From: Anaeromyces robustus
Lineage: Eukaryota; Neocallimastigomycota; Neocallimastigomycetes; Neocallimastigales; Neocallimastigaceae
DNA: 51,216 bases
NCBI GenBank assembly: GCA_002104895.1
Contig: MCFG01000448.1
Coordinates: forward strand, 1 to 51,216
Reading direction: 5' to 3'
The translations under genes were made by a program, and so were the position numbers. Within the stretch, counting starts at the first letter, position 1. The number at the start of each line of letters is the position of its first letter. The notes beneath the pieces are model-generated. The model had not been told where the DNA came from. It made no database searches and was given only the letters and a program-made list of their open reading frames with translations. This document shows positions 20,001-30,480 of this stretch, piece by piece.

Positions 20001-21736
20001 ATAAAAATAATACAAATAAAATAAACAACTCAAATAATAATTATTTAAATAACAACAATGATAAACTAAATGATAATATCACTGGAAATGATAACAAAGA
20101 AAAAATATATAATGTAAAAAAGAGAAAGAATATAGACGAAATAACAAATGACATTAAAAAATCAAGATATGTAAGTAATTTAGTGGTAGTTTTTGATAGT
20201 GAAATATCACCTCCTAACAATTTTAAAGAAATATTTAAGAGAAAAGATAAAAACAAATGGTTGGAAGCAATAGATGTGGAATTAAATAACTTAAAAGAAA
20301 AAGAAGTTTACGAAATCATAGACAACATTCCAGAAGGTAAAAATATAATTTCTACTAGGTGGGTTTTCACTTACAAGAAAAATGACAAGGGGGAGATTAT
20401 AAAGTACAAAGCAAGACTGGTTGCAAGAGGATTTTCACAAATTTATCTTATAGATTATATTGAAACTTTTTCACCTACTTTACAACAAGATTCATTAAGA
20501 ATTATAATTTGTATTTCATTATATTATAATTTTGATATTTATCAACTAGATGTAAAAGCAGCATATTTGAATGCTGAACTTGAAGATGACATATACTTAG
20601 AAATTCCTGAAGGTGTAGAGAATAATAAGAATAAATTTTGGAAATTAAAAAAGGCATTGTATGGTTTAAAACAAGCTGGAAGAATGTGGAATAATAAATT
20701 AGATAGTATATTAACAAAATTGGAATTTATAAGATTAAAAAATGAACCATGTATATATATAAAATTAAATAATGAAAACAAAATAATTTGCATTATTGCA
20801 GTTTATGTGGATGATATTTTAATTTGTGGTAATATAAATAATATTAATAAAATTAAATTACAATTAAAAAATGAATTAGATTTAACTGATATTGGTTTAG
20901 TAGATTTCATAATTGGAATAAAATTTATAAAATGTGAAAATGGTTATATTTTGCATCAATTATTATATTTAGAAAAAATCTTAGAAAAATTTAATATTAA
21001 AGAAAATAATAAATCATCAAATATGATTTATATAGAAGACGAAAATAAAAGAAATGAAAAATTTGATTCAAAATTATATGTGCAAGCCGTGGGCAGCTTA
21101 TTGTACTTAGCCATGGGTACCAGGCCAGATATTTTATTTGCTGTTAGTAAAGCTTCCAGAAAGAATAAAAATCCTACCTATGAAGACTGGTATAATGTAT
21201 TAAAAATTTTTAAATATTTAAATGCAAATAAATATTATGGAATAAAATATAATAAAAATATAAATATTAAAGCATTTGTTGATGCTGATTTTGCAGGTGA
21301 CAAAGAAACATATAGGTCCACAAGTGGATTTATAATTACAATGGGTGGAACACCAATAACTTGGTATTCAAAACTACAACACTGTGTTTCAATATCAACA
21401 GCAGAAAGTGAATATTATAGCCTAAGTGAATGCGCGTTAAAATGTGTTTGGCTAATTAATTTATTAAATGAATTAAAAATTAACATTAAAAATATTACAA
21501 TAAATATAGATAATAAAGCAGCAATTTATATAAGCAAAAATGAAACAATAAATATAAAATCAAGACACATAAATATCAGATATCATAAAATTCGCGAACT
21601 TATTAAAAACGATATAATAAATTTAAAATATATTAAATCACAATATAATTTGGCGGATACTTTAACCAAATATCAAAACGGAAATTTATTATTTAATTTT
21701 AGAAAACAAATTTTATATGAATTAAAGAAATATTAA
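16952..21736 (+). CDS. pol: Copia pol polyprotein (protease, integrase, reverse transcriptase, RNase H)
   Basis: The frame is open from 16,952 to the stop at 21,736, about 1594 codons, in +1 relation to gag. An Asn/Lys/Tyr-rich lead-in is followed by the protease motif TLDSGATFHM near 17,560. The integrase has a zinc-binding region (LWHRRLGH ... CKICSC) near 18,010-18,110 and the core (HMDT, KTDNGKEF, PYNPSQNGRVER) to about 18,860. An asparagine-rich linker of about 390 residues fills 18,940-20,130. The reverse transcriptase has WVFTYKK, QLDVKAAYLNAELEDD, ALYGLKQAGR and YVDDI (near 20,810). RNase H has VDADFAGD, STAESEYYSLSE, IDNKAAIYIS and LADTLTK. Expression presumably uses +1 frameshifting as in yeast Ty1, since pol has no start of its own in the overlap. 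Confidence 0.95.
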   Translation, partial: DTQYILVDLKTIRKIIKILNKITGGKKINNSYYSTSNSQYNKNIIIDKNNNIIKNNNIENNNKINKNNNLENKNNNLKNNCKNNNNSIDKYEEQFFEDYNDAINAESSNVSLKKSSYKKLKYFSYYNNFSNNNNNKYHENKNDYKNNLYNKYNYYNKNKYNYYNKNKSNYYIKNNNTNSYKIKNNNTQVKNNINKRNDTLIPWTLDSGATFHMTGNPDILIDKIKYSQDIYFADGNNVRSIYKGTYKGYIGDNKICLKNVLYIPEFKRNLISIDCLCLQNFKTIFQQENNKNKVSIYNKNKNKIYSTFSNDSNTYIIWTSKNKFNFNNISNNLKDNNINSLTNTTNNDDENLELWHRRLGHFNINNLKNTLKKIKINNKCKICSCSKLKNFPFYSAENKSKEPFELIHMDTVTVNENSLYGNKYFLTILDDFTRYGWVFFLKSKTEVFDIFLNWYNKITNIFNKNIKYIKTDNGKEFFNNNFNNFCNLHGIIHQHTVPYNPSQNGRVERLHGTLLSTARAMLHDAKLSHVFWEDAVSTANYIHNRIPHKGINFKIPYELLYNEKVDYNKFKVFGCQVFFFVPKQFRSKLSNSTLPGIFIGYDSNPSAFKIYDTTNNKIIISRALEFFEDTPGNFSSPSSIPETINFIPYYEIGGDDDDIVSISSINTNNNNLNNINNDNLNNINNNNLNNINNNNLNNTNNNNSNNTNNNSKNNLNNIDTNNNINSTDNKLNYVNNNLNNINNIPNNNNNLYNNNYSNNNNLYNNNYLNNNNLYNNVNYPNNNLYNYTNNNLYDLYNKNYNNNNNINYLLNNKNLLYNYLSYPPNNNNYFIPNYAYYPYYPNYFNPTIYENNLQNKNNSFDEYFDYNKYYNVNSKNQLDKNKSDNINNLENNSINNLNNLNQNIQQQNLKKNNTENILNKENNIELNKNKNNNENLNNNIESNKNKNNNENSNNNINRINMENNSKVLNNKILNNNENNNNLNKNLNNNNLNNNYLTNNNNNLNNKSINLNNNYESNKNNTNKINNSNNNYLNNNNDKLNDNITGNDNKEKIYNVKKRKNIDEITNDIKKSRYVSNLVVVFDSEISPPNNFKEIFKRKDKNKWLEAIDVELNNLKEKEVYEIIDNIPEGKNIISTRWVFTYKKNDKGEIIKYKARLVARGFSQIYLIDYIETFSPTLQQDSLRIIICISLYYNFDIYQLDVKAAYLNAELEDDIYLEIPEGVENNKNKFWKLKKALYGLKQAGRMWNNKLDSILTKLEFIRLKNEPCIYIKLNNENKIICIIAVYVDDILICGNINNINKIKLQLKNELDLTDIGLVDFIIGIKFIKCENGYILHQLLYLEKILEKFNIKENNKSSNMIYIEDENKRNEKFDSKLYVQAVGSLLYLAMGTRPDILFAVSKASRKNKNPTYEDWYNVLKIFKYLNANKYYGIKYNKNINIKAFVDADFAGDKETYRSTSGFIITMGGTPITWYSKLQHCVSISTAESEYYSLSECALKCVWLINLLNELKINIKNITINIDNKAAIYISKNETINIKSRHINIRYHKIRELIKNDIINLKYIKSQYNLADTLTKYQNGNLLFNFRKQILYELKKY

Positions 21737-21749
21737 ACTTTAGGGGGAG

Positions 21750-22040
21750 TGTTAGAAATAAAGTTTAATATATATTAATATATAATAAATATTATAATAA
21801 ATATTATGTTTATTCTTATATAGTTATAAATATTTAAGTATCATAAAAATATTGTTAATGTATAAATTTATTTTATTAAAATGTACAGAGTGGCGTATTA
21901 TTACATCACCTGATATATATGATTAATATATGTAAAATTATTATAGATAGTTAATATAAAATGTTTACTAATAATGTAATTATTAATATGTGGGTTCTTA
22001 ATAAATAAAATATAAAATATTAATTAATCAAATTCTAAGA
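21750..22040 (+). repeat. 3' LTR of the copia element
   Basis: 291 bases matching the 5' LTR, preceded directly by the purine tract TTTAGGGGGAG and followed by the target duplication GTAAC. Confidence 0.95.
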
Positions 22041-22045
22041 GTAAC

Positions 22046-22378
22046 TAAAATATAAATATATAATATTTATTTGTAATATATATATTTATTTAAAATATAT
22101 AAATTCATATATTTACAATCAAAATAAACAAAAAAAATGAATTATTTAATAAAGTATTTTCCATTTCTATTTATTTCAATTAATTTATTTTATTTTTAAT
22201 TAACCAATAAATTATACATGTAGAAATTTTATTTATAATATTTTGATATTATTTTAAAAAAAATATCATCGTGTGATCTTAAATCAACTCCTATAATATT
22301 AGATGAGTGGTTGATTTATTTCACATTACATTCAATTAAATTGATTCCATATATTAACTAAAATTAACATATGGGAAT
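22046..22378. other. Non-coding flank of the copia insertion
   Basis: AT-rich, no gene seen. A small less AT-rich island near 22,268-22,340 contains GTGTGATCTTAAATCAAC and GTGGTTGATTTATTTCAC, which are partly complementary. Confidence 0.4.
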
Positions 22379-22705
22379 ATGAATTTAAACGACAATTTTA
22401 AAATTAAGGAGGAGCAAAAAATAAATGATAAAATAAATTTAAACAATAATTTTAAAATTGATAAAGATACAAACAATGAAAATATAAGTAAGAACAACAT
22501 AAATAATAAAATCAATACAACAAAAAAATTCAAAATTAAACATAAGATAAACAATGATAAAATCAATCTTCACAATAAGAACAATAATAATATTTCAAAT
22601 TCATATAAGAAAGATAATAAAATTTACAGTTATCAAACAACAATAAGAAAATAAAAATAATATTTATAGAAAGGAATTTAATAATGAAAATATAAAATTT
22701 TTCTC

Positions 22706-22753
<48 letters not shown>

Positions 22754-22930
22754 TAATAATAATAATATCTACTTACCTTTTAAATTCAAGTGTACTTTAA
22801 CAAATAGTAATTCAAACGTTTTAGAGAAAAATAATGTTAAAAGAAAAGGTAACTTAGAAAACAAAAATAGTAATTCAATAAATAAAAATAATTTTATTTT
22901 AAAAAATATTGATTGGTGTAAAGATATTAT
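22379..22930 (+). pseudogene. Asn/Lys-rich coding remnant, unassigned
   Basis: A stretch from 22,379 to 22,654 reads as an Asn/Lys/Ile-rich, hydrophilic sequence with a repeated FKIK/NNFKI flavour. After an (AAT)n run (22,704-22,758), another reading contains YLPFKFKCTLTNSN and ILKNIDWCKDI. The composition resembles the Asn-rich linkers of the local retroelements. It may be the front part of the retroelement whose RNase H remnant is at 23.7 kb. At 22,931 ATGCGCCACATT recalls the MULE terminal motif. From 22,940 to 23,600 only AT-rich non-coding DNA is seen. Confidence 0.35.
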
Positions 22931-23689
22931 GCGCCACATTATAATATAATTGTAAATTCAGCCACTTTACAAGTAACTGAATTACAAAAAATATTTCTGT
23001 AAAATTATTGTGAAACAATAATTTAAAACAATTAAATAAAGTTCAAAACAAAATAAATTATTAATTTATTTTGTGAAATATTAATTTTTTCACTTTTAAT
23101 TTATGAAATTTTCCATTGTTTTTAAATTCAAAATATATAATAAATATAGTATTAATAATAAAATAAATAAATAATAAATAGAATAAATTCAAATAAAATA
23201 GTATTTAGTTTAAATTAGTAATTTTAGTTTACTAAATTTAGTTATAGTTTATATTTTATTAATAAATAAAATTTATTAGGATAGTTTTATATAGAAATAT
23301 ATTATAAATAAATAGGATAAATATATTATATTATAATTAATAGAAAATATAAATAGTCAAGAAAATTTTATGTAATTTGGAAAAAAAGGTAATTGTTATT
23401 AACTTATATTTTTTTAATTCTTAAAAAAAATTAATAAAACTTATATTTTAATAAAACAAATTTTTATTAACGTGTTTTTTTTTTAATTCTTGTGTTAGTG
23501 TATTTTTATTTGTTGTTGTAATCTATTTAAACAAACTCTTTACACCCTCTTTGTGGTCTTTTTTAATAAATGAATAAATAAAGTAAATAAATAAAAATAA
23601 AAAAAAATTTTAGGTATATATTAAACTTTAACCGAAACTTTACTGCCATTATATAGTTGTTTAACCAATTATAAACAAGATGTAGTTGA

Positions 23690-24240
23690 TAAATACTTTA
23701 ATAAATGCATTAATAAATTAAAATTTTATCCTTGTTCCGCTTTAGATTTTAATGAAAATTACTTTCTTATTTCCGACGCTTCGGAATTTTCAGAATCTTC
23801 TATTCTTTTCCAGACCTTTTTCAGTGGTGATAACTCCGATTTTAAGAAACTTTTGATAGAAATCGGAAATAATAAAAGCTCATGAAACAAAATCAAATAA
23901 TTGATAAAAAAAAAAATAAAGACCATTACTTCTCACAGCCACAAATTTAATAATGCCGAAATGCATTATAACGCATTTGATAAGGAACTTCTCACATTTA
24001 TTAAAGGAATTGAACACAATCAAATATTTTCTTAAAAATTCTCCAAGAACAATATTTATTATTACCGACAACGAACCTTCTAGCAAAATACTTAATGGAC
24101 AAAGTCAAAAAATTGTAGATAATCGGAGATTAAGGTATTTAGAAAGACTTCTGCCAAAAAAAATAAGTGTAATTTATCTCAAAGGATCGAAAAAAATGAT
24201 CTTGGCTATCAAGAAACTTACTTCCAACAGAATTAAATAA
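23690..24240 (+). mobile_element. Retroelement RNase H fossil (Ty3/gypsy-like)
   Basis: Readings on the plus strand contain FLISDASEF near 23,765, FNNAEMHYNAFDKELLTFI near 23,950-24,000, and IFIITDNEPSSKIL near 24,050. The SHKFN-AE--Y---DKELL pattern is typical of the RNase H region following the reverse transcriptase in Ty3/gypsy-type elements. Only this part is recognisable. It is broken and old, with no LTRs found. Confidence 0.6.
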
Positions 24241-24365
24241 AATTTCTGAACTAATTAAACCTTATTGAACGATTATTAGATAATAGTTATTAATATAATA
24301 ACAGTATAATAATAAATATATTCATAATATATAGTACATAGTATAATAACATAGTTTAGTAATTA

Positions 24366-24725
24366 TTAAGGTTCAACTTTATTTTTGTTGAGATAGTCTT
24401 CAGTAATATAATCTCTTATTTTATCTTCTCTAATAAAAACATAAACAGGGTAGTTAATTTCAATATCAAAATTATTTGTTCTGAAAGAATTACTAGAAGG
24501 AAGATCAACATAACAATGAACATGGTCTTGATGAATTTCTTCATCGGCCTGTTCCTTAGCAATCACACATTTAGTTCCATTGGGAATTTTTTCAAGAAAC
24601 TCGGTGATAACTCCAACACTAAGACCTGTAGCATAGGTGATAATAAAGGTAGAAAATTTAATAAAAGTCATTTTTATAATAAATATGGTTTGTTGAAATA
24701 AAACTAATGCTATTATTTCAGCCAT
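24366..24725 (-). pseudogene. HUH Rep endonuclease domain fossil (gemini/genomovirus-like CRESS type)
   Basis: 119-residue reading on the minus strand with the three rolling-circle motifs in order and spacing: I FIITYAT (27-33), II HVHCYV (68-73), III DYITED (105-110, candidate Tyr106). Between them are CVIAKEQ and FRTNNFDIEINYP, resembling the FD.....HPNI segment of geminivirus-type Reps. The helicase half is absent, so it is only a fragment. Its motif I differs from the FTLNNY type at 10,556, so this derives from another virus lineage. A capsid-like remnant lies divergently to the right, which fits an ambisense CRESS genome. A weak stem ATAGGT/ACCTAT (24,724-24,744) lies at the start; no clear nonanucleotide was found. 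Confidence 0.6.
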
Positions 24726-24959
24726 AGGTCACGGTCACACCTATTTATATTTTTTATTTACAATTTTTTACAATATGTATTTATTTTAAGTTTAATTTAA
24801 TTATGATGTTATCAATCGGAGTTTTTTAATTAATAATTTGATTAGTCATATGATACTGTGACGGAATTACCATAAATAGACTGAGCTTTTTTATATTTTT
24901 TTAAAATTATTGTTGATTTTATTTAGTAAAACGAATAAAAGAATTTATTATAGAAATAA

Positions 24960-25345
24960 TTTTAGTGCACATAAAAGGTCAGGCGGAAATTTGAGAGCAA
25001 GTAAATAAGCAAATAACACTGTAACATTTACAGTTGCAGTTAATCACCCATTTGCGATTAAAAATACACCAGTATATTATAATTCCACTACTCAAATATT
25101 CAATAATGTTGCTACTAGTAGATATAATACTTATAATTGTTCGGTTTATGCACTTTATATGGGATATATTAAGTAAAGCTGATAATTTTAAAGCATATCA
25201 AAAAATGTATGATCAATATAAGTCGGATTATATTCAAGTTATCTGACTAAATAAACATAATGTTGTTGAAAAAGCATATGTAAATTGTAATGATGTTAAA
25301 GGTTGGCATGATACAGTTAAAACAAATGAAGTATATTATAATAAA
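24960..25345 (+). pseudogene. Capsid-like fossil of a CRESS-type virus
   Basis: Broken plus-strand readings contain TVTFTVAVNHPFAIKNTPVY, then SRYNTYNCSVYALYMGYIK, then FKAYQKMYDQYKSDYIQV. The last resembles the segment F--Y--LYDQYKI--V-V common to jelly-roll capsid proteins of circular ssDNA viruses. It starts about 235 bases from the Rep fragment on the opposite strand. The assignment rests on pattern resemblance and on position. It is broken by a few defects and seems about half the length expected for such a capsid gene. Confidence 0.42.
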
Positions 25346-25363
25346 TAAACTTTATTAATATCT

Positions 25364-25431
25364 TATAAAATTCAATATTAAATAAAAGTTTTATAAAATA
25401 TTAAGATTAATTTAATATTGAATTTTATAAC
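25364..25431. repeat. Perfect hairpin downstream of the capsid-like remnant
   Basis: TTATAAAATTCAATATTAAAT (25,364-25,384) pairs exactly with ATTTAATATTGAATTTTATAA (25,411-25,431), loop of 26 bases. Its position just after the capsid-like remnant suggests a transcript end or an element border. Confidence 0.7.
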
Positions 25432-28400
25432 TTTATTATAATAAATAATATTTAAATAATATTTTATTAATATTTTATAATAATTATTTTATCAATATCA
25501 AATATTTTATAATACTTTATTAATATATATTATTTATATTCTTATAACAATAAATTAACATTTATAATAATAAATTTAAAAATAATTATAAATAAATAAT
25601 AATATTATCCATTCTTTTTCCTTTTTCCCTTATTCTTTCCCTCCTAATTAAAAATCCTGTACAAATACAGAAAATAAATATTCTGATATTATTTAAATAA
25701 AAATGAAATAAATAAAATAATAAAAATTAATTATAAAATAAATGAATTATTTATAAAATGTATAATACAGAAGTTAAATGTATTTCTGTATAAAAGTATA
25801 ATATTTATTTTTAATTTTTATTTAAAACACTAAATAGCTTAATAAAATATTTAATAATTAGAATAGAAAACATTATTAAATAATAATAACAGTAATAATT
25901 AATATTAAAATAAATCTTAGAATATAATATTTAGAATAGTGAATTATAAAATAAATAGTAATAATTAGATTATTTAAATAAATAATAATAATAATAGTTG
26001 AAAGACTATATTAATAAAAATTCATGTATTATAAAAAGAGGATAATTTTTCTTTTATAAAACGATCAATAATTTGTATTTAAAAATAAGAATAATAAATA
26101 ATGAAGAGTTTAAAATAAAAGATTATTTTATTTTAATTTTATTGAATCCAAGTAATAATTATTTATTATAAAGTTATACATTTATTGTTTATGAATATAC
26201 TATTTCCTGCATCAGTTGATACAGTTACAATTTAAATGAATATTTCTTTCACATTAAAATTATATGTTTTTATCCTTTATTATAATAATATGAGACTTTT
26301 ATTATTTAATATATAATTAAATTTAATAAATAAATTTATATCATATCTAAAATAATAAAAGTATTTGAAATATAAAAATTTTGTAATATGTTATTTTATG
26401 TAATATATTATGTAATATATTAAAGATATAAGAAGACAGGATTATCACTGAATTTAATAAATTTTATCTAGAATTATACGAAGAAGTCCTTATTTGAAGG
26501 AAGTGTATTCAATAACACGAAAACTATAAAGTAAACAAGAGAATCTTGTCAAGCCAATTTTATATGAAGTAAATTATATTATATACCTGTAAAATTAGAT
26601 TTTAAAAGAATAATATATAAGGAAAGTATTTCTTATAGACTGTCCCTTTATTTCTGGTTATATACTAACTACTGTTAAACAGGTAATAAATTATATGTTT
26701 ATAAGAATAGAATTTATTTAGTTATTAAAGAAAAATTAGACAGTAATCTCTATTCTACAAATATTTATATTAAAAGAGTTTTGGTGGAAATCTTTTCAGG
26801 ATCCGTTATAGTCCCTGATAAATCTTCCTTGATTTGGCTTTGTCATTACGTTTGCTGACTTACACACCTCTTAAACCGATGTTCTTTCTAGGTTTTATTA
26901 TTCTATTTGGATACCTAGGAGGTTTTTCGCTGATTTACGACCTTTTTCGAGGTTCCTTTACGAAAAATCCACTCAAAGCAAACCAAATAATATTTTGCTT
27001 AATATAGTGTTATTTATACAAATAATTAATAATTGTTTAGTCTTGCAGCAATTTAAATAAGCTGGTACAATTACAAACCAAAGTGATACTGAAAACTAAT
27101 TAAAATTTAAAACTATATAAAAAGTTAATCTTATAAGTGTCCTTATAAGATTAACTTTTATATATTATTATATTAATTTTATTTATATTTAATAGAAATT
27201 TAAAAATGCTTTTATAAATTTTATTACTATTATTCATTTATATTATTTTTATAATAATTATAAATAGTTAATAATTAAATATTATATAAGTAACTAAAAA
27301 TATATAAAATATTGTTCTGTAATATAATTTTTATTTATAACAATTGAATAATAATAATATTAACAATTAAAAATCAATTTAAAATTTTTTTATAATTGTT
27401 AAATTATATGAGTTTTATTAAAAAATTTTAATACTTTTTAATTTTTGAACATAATAAAATTGTAAATTTATTTATTAATAAATATATTTCAATATATTTA
27501 AAATTTGAAATTATAATCTTAATATATACCAATGTTATTTATTTATATATTTAATGATATAAATGATAAAGAATCTTTTATTATAACTTTTTGCCTTAAA
27601 ATTATATTAATAATATTAAAAAACTAGAAATTGAATTTATATTTATAATTCTGTATATAATAAAAAAATTAATAAATATATCAGAAGAATATAAATTATT
27701 TATTTTTAAATATTTGTTAGATAATTTTATTGAATTTAGATACTTTTAGATTAAAAATTAAAAAAGTAAATTCTAATAATTGCAAATGAAAAAAAGATCT
27801 TCCTATAATATATCATTATAATCCTTTATGTTATATAAATTTAAAAAGGTGATATATTATTAAAATTTTAGAAATGTTTTCTTTTATTATAGTTGTATAA
27901 AAATTTTATTATATTTTTAAAAATTAATTATATATAATTTTAATTTGATAAAAAATTATTTATAATAAAAATAAATCATTTAGTTTTAATTCCTAAGTTT
28001 AGATAAATTAAATATTCCTATTACAAATGCTAGAATTTATAGCGATAATATTTTATAAGAATATAAAATTAATAAGGAAGAAGGTTATGAAATTTTTATA
28101 GCTGATATACTAATAGGATATAAGAATATTGTTTAAAATGTTACAATTTATTATGATGAAAAAGATAGTAAATTTTATATATAGTTATTGGAAATACAAC
28201 TAAAGTTTTTTAGAATTAAGACCTAATAATCTTTCTTATAAAGTTTTAAAATTATATTATTTTAATTAAAATATTAATATATAATAAAGTTTTCATGTTA
28301 TATAATTTTCAATTAGATTTTAATTATTGATATAAATTTTTTGTATAATCATTTATTATCAGATTTAGAAAATTTATTATTAATTTTAATATATAATTAG

Positions 28401-29027
28401 ATGAAATAATATTGTTTTTATGGTTTAATAGAAAATTTAAAAGTTCCTTTTTGTTCTAGATAAGAAATTATAAATATACCATATTTATCATTTAAATGCA
28501 TAATATATCTATTTATAACTTCAGATGATTTAGTAATAATATTTGAACAAGTATAAATTATAAATAAAATAATTAACAATTATTAAATAAAATAAGTAAA
28601 AATGTATAAAAATAATAATAAAATAGATAAAAATAAATAATATTATGATTATTTTTATTATTAATATTATCATTCTTAATAGAAATACAAATAATAATTA
28701 GTAATAATTCAACACTGTGGACATTAATTAAATAAGGAACTTTTGATACTTTTTCTACTATTTTTTAGATCTATATTATATTTTGCTATTTGATATATCA
28801 GATACGGCTTAAGTTAATCTAATTAAATCATCAAAATTAATATTTTCTATTTTTTAATGTCTTTTTATATATTAAAAATATACACAATTAAATAAGAAAT
28901 TAAAAATTTATATTAAAACAGGTACTAATGATAATTTTGTTAAACATTTATTTCTAATAAAAATTTAATATTAATATTAATTTATTTCCAATAATTAAAA
29001 TTTTTAATATTTATAAATTGATAAAAT
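25432..29027. other. Gene-poor AT-rich interval with one less AT-rich island
   Basis: No gene recognised in 3.6 kb. At 26,780-26,990 the base composition is clearly richer in G and C (for example CAGGATCCGTTATAGTCC, GGATACCTAGGAGGTTTTTCG). The plus strand is open there for about 50 codons, including FGYLGGFSLIYDLFRGSF, but with no recognised family. Around 28,470-28,560 the reading NIPYLSFKCIIYLFITSDDL, amid stops, hints at a dead gene. Bases 28,575-28,650 recur as a direct repeat at 50,577-50,645. Confidence 0.45.
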
Positions 29028-29122
29028 AATTATATTACCATTGGCATCATTATTAGGATTAAATAATGATGCCAATGGTAATATAATTTTTATTTCAAAT
29101 ATAGATATATTTGAAATAAAAA
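29028..29122. repeat. Two adjacent perfect hairpins
   Basis: The first hairpin has 27-bp arms with no mismatch (29,028-29,054 and 29,062-29,088), a 7-base loop, and contains ACCATTGGCATCATTA. The second starts at once: 16-bp arms 29,087-29,102 and 29,107-29,122 with loop AGAT. Such long perfect stems are not expected to survive in decayed DNA, so they may be recent or functional. They could form a small structured RNA, a foldback element or a transcription end. Confidence 0.85.
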
Positions 29123-29149
29123 TTCTACTATTTATAATTAATTTCATTA

Positions 29150-30480
29150 AATGATTCGATATTATTTTTCCATTGGAATTAAATCATTCATACCTACTAA
29201 TTCATTTGTTTTAGTATAATCATTAGTAATAGGACTTTCATATTTATGTAAATTATTTTTAATAATCTCTTTTAATATTTACGAAAGATTCTTTAGAATT
29301 AATTCTGATATATAATATTATTTAAAAGTATAAGGTATAGAATTTCCAGAGGTTACCATAACTGTATTGATAACTTTCGAATAAATTACAATAGTAGATT
29401 TAAATTCCCATTTACATTTTTGTCATTCACTTGATAATATTACTTGGATTTTTTTTATTATAATCTTGAGCAAATTCATTTATATTATCTCGAATTTAAC
29501 TATTACTATAAAATTCTAATCTATTTTTAATTCATCAGGTGTAATAAAAGTTTCAATAACATTAGGACTTCTTGATAAGCTATATTTATTAAATTCAATA
29601 GCAAAAGCATGAACATCATCATAATTCTGTAATAATTCAGAATCTTTACCATTATTAGGGGATTCATAACTCATAATTTTTTATTTTCTTAATCAATTAA
29701 TTTATGAAATGCTATAAGTTTATTATATATAGCTATTAGGTAAATTAATTATTTCTTTTTTCATATCAAAAATTTAATATAATTAAATAATATTTAAATC
29801 CAATAAATTTCTCTTGATCATTTTCATAGATAACAGAAATACTAATAACTTTAAAAATCTCAATTTCATTTTGATTAATTTTTCTTAATTTATTAGTAGT
29901 ATCAGTGTTAGATATTAAATTACTATTAGGTTCAAAATTATTTAATAGCTTGCAAAATTTTCTTTATAAAGATAATTTTAATTTTCTTATGGAAAGTTTT
30001 TTTATTTTTTATTTCGACAATATTAATAAAATTTATCATTTGTATCAAAACTTTCAATACGTTTTGATAAATAATTTACATTATAATTAATTTCTAAATT
30101 AATGTTAACAAGTAACCCAATATCATAACTTTTAAAGTAATTATTACTAATATTATCAAATAATTTTTTAGTAACTCTCTAAATTATCTAATGATGATAT
30201 TAATTTTTCTTCATTTGATAAATAATTTTCATTATCTTTATTTTCAACATTTTATTTATTTATTTTATTTTTCAAAAAAAAATATTTTTAGAAAAAATAA
30301 TATTATCAATATTATTTATAATAGATTTTGAAAAATATATATTGTTTAAATTACCATTATTATAATACATAGTAATTTTATTATTAGTATTTGCTATAGT
30401 TTTAGAGTTAGAATTATAACACTTATTAAATTCTTTTGTATGATTAGGATCTGGAAATTCTTCATAAATACACTAGATTT
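29150..30480 (-). pseudogene. Decayed coding remnants, minus strand, unassigned
   Basis: Several short minus-strand readings look like protein rather than random AT sequence. Examples are MSYESPNNGKDSELLQNYDD starting near 29,673, then HAFAIEFNKYSLSRSPNVIE and WEFKSTIVIYSKVINTVM (near 29,400), and YEEFPDPNHTKEFNKCYNS (near 30,450). The last faintly recalls the C..FP......KC region of plavaka/CACTA-type transposase-domain proteins, but this is weak. Many stops and frame changes separate them, so the gene or genes are dead. No intact neighbour explains them. Confidence 0.35.

Larger units (their letters stand above)
15691..22040 (+). mobile_element. Ty1/copia LTR retrotransposon, structurally whole, young
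   Basis: Two 291-bp LTRs (15,691-15,981 and 21,750-22,040) read as identical. They are flanked by the 5-bp target duplication GTAAC (15,686-15,690 and 22,041-22,045). Between them are gag and a long pol in copia order (protease, integrase, reverse transcriptase, RNase H). A purine-rich tract TTTAGGGGGAG ends directly before the 3' LTR. The LTRs start with TG but end in GA rather than the usual CA. Identical LTRs and open frames indicate a very recent insertion. It looks whole. Confidence 0.96.

Noticed and set aside
18898-20256. Leucine/phenylalanine-rich minus-strand genes opposite the copia linker
   Set aside because: They are mirror images of the Asn-rich repeat coding on the other strand (AAT read backwards), with no independent support.
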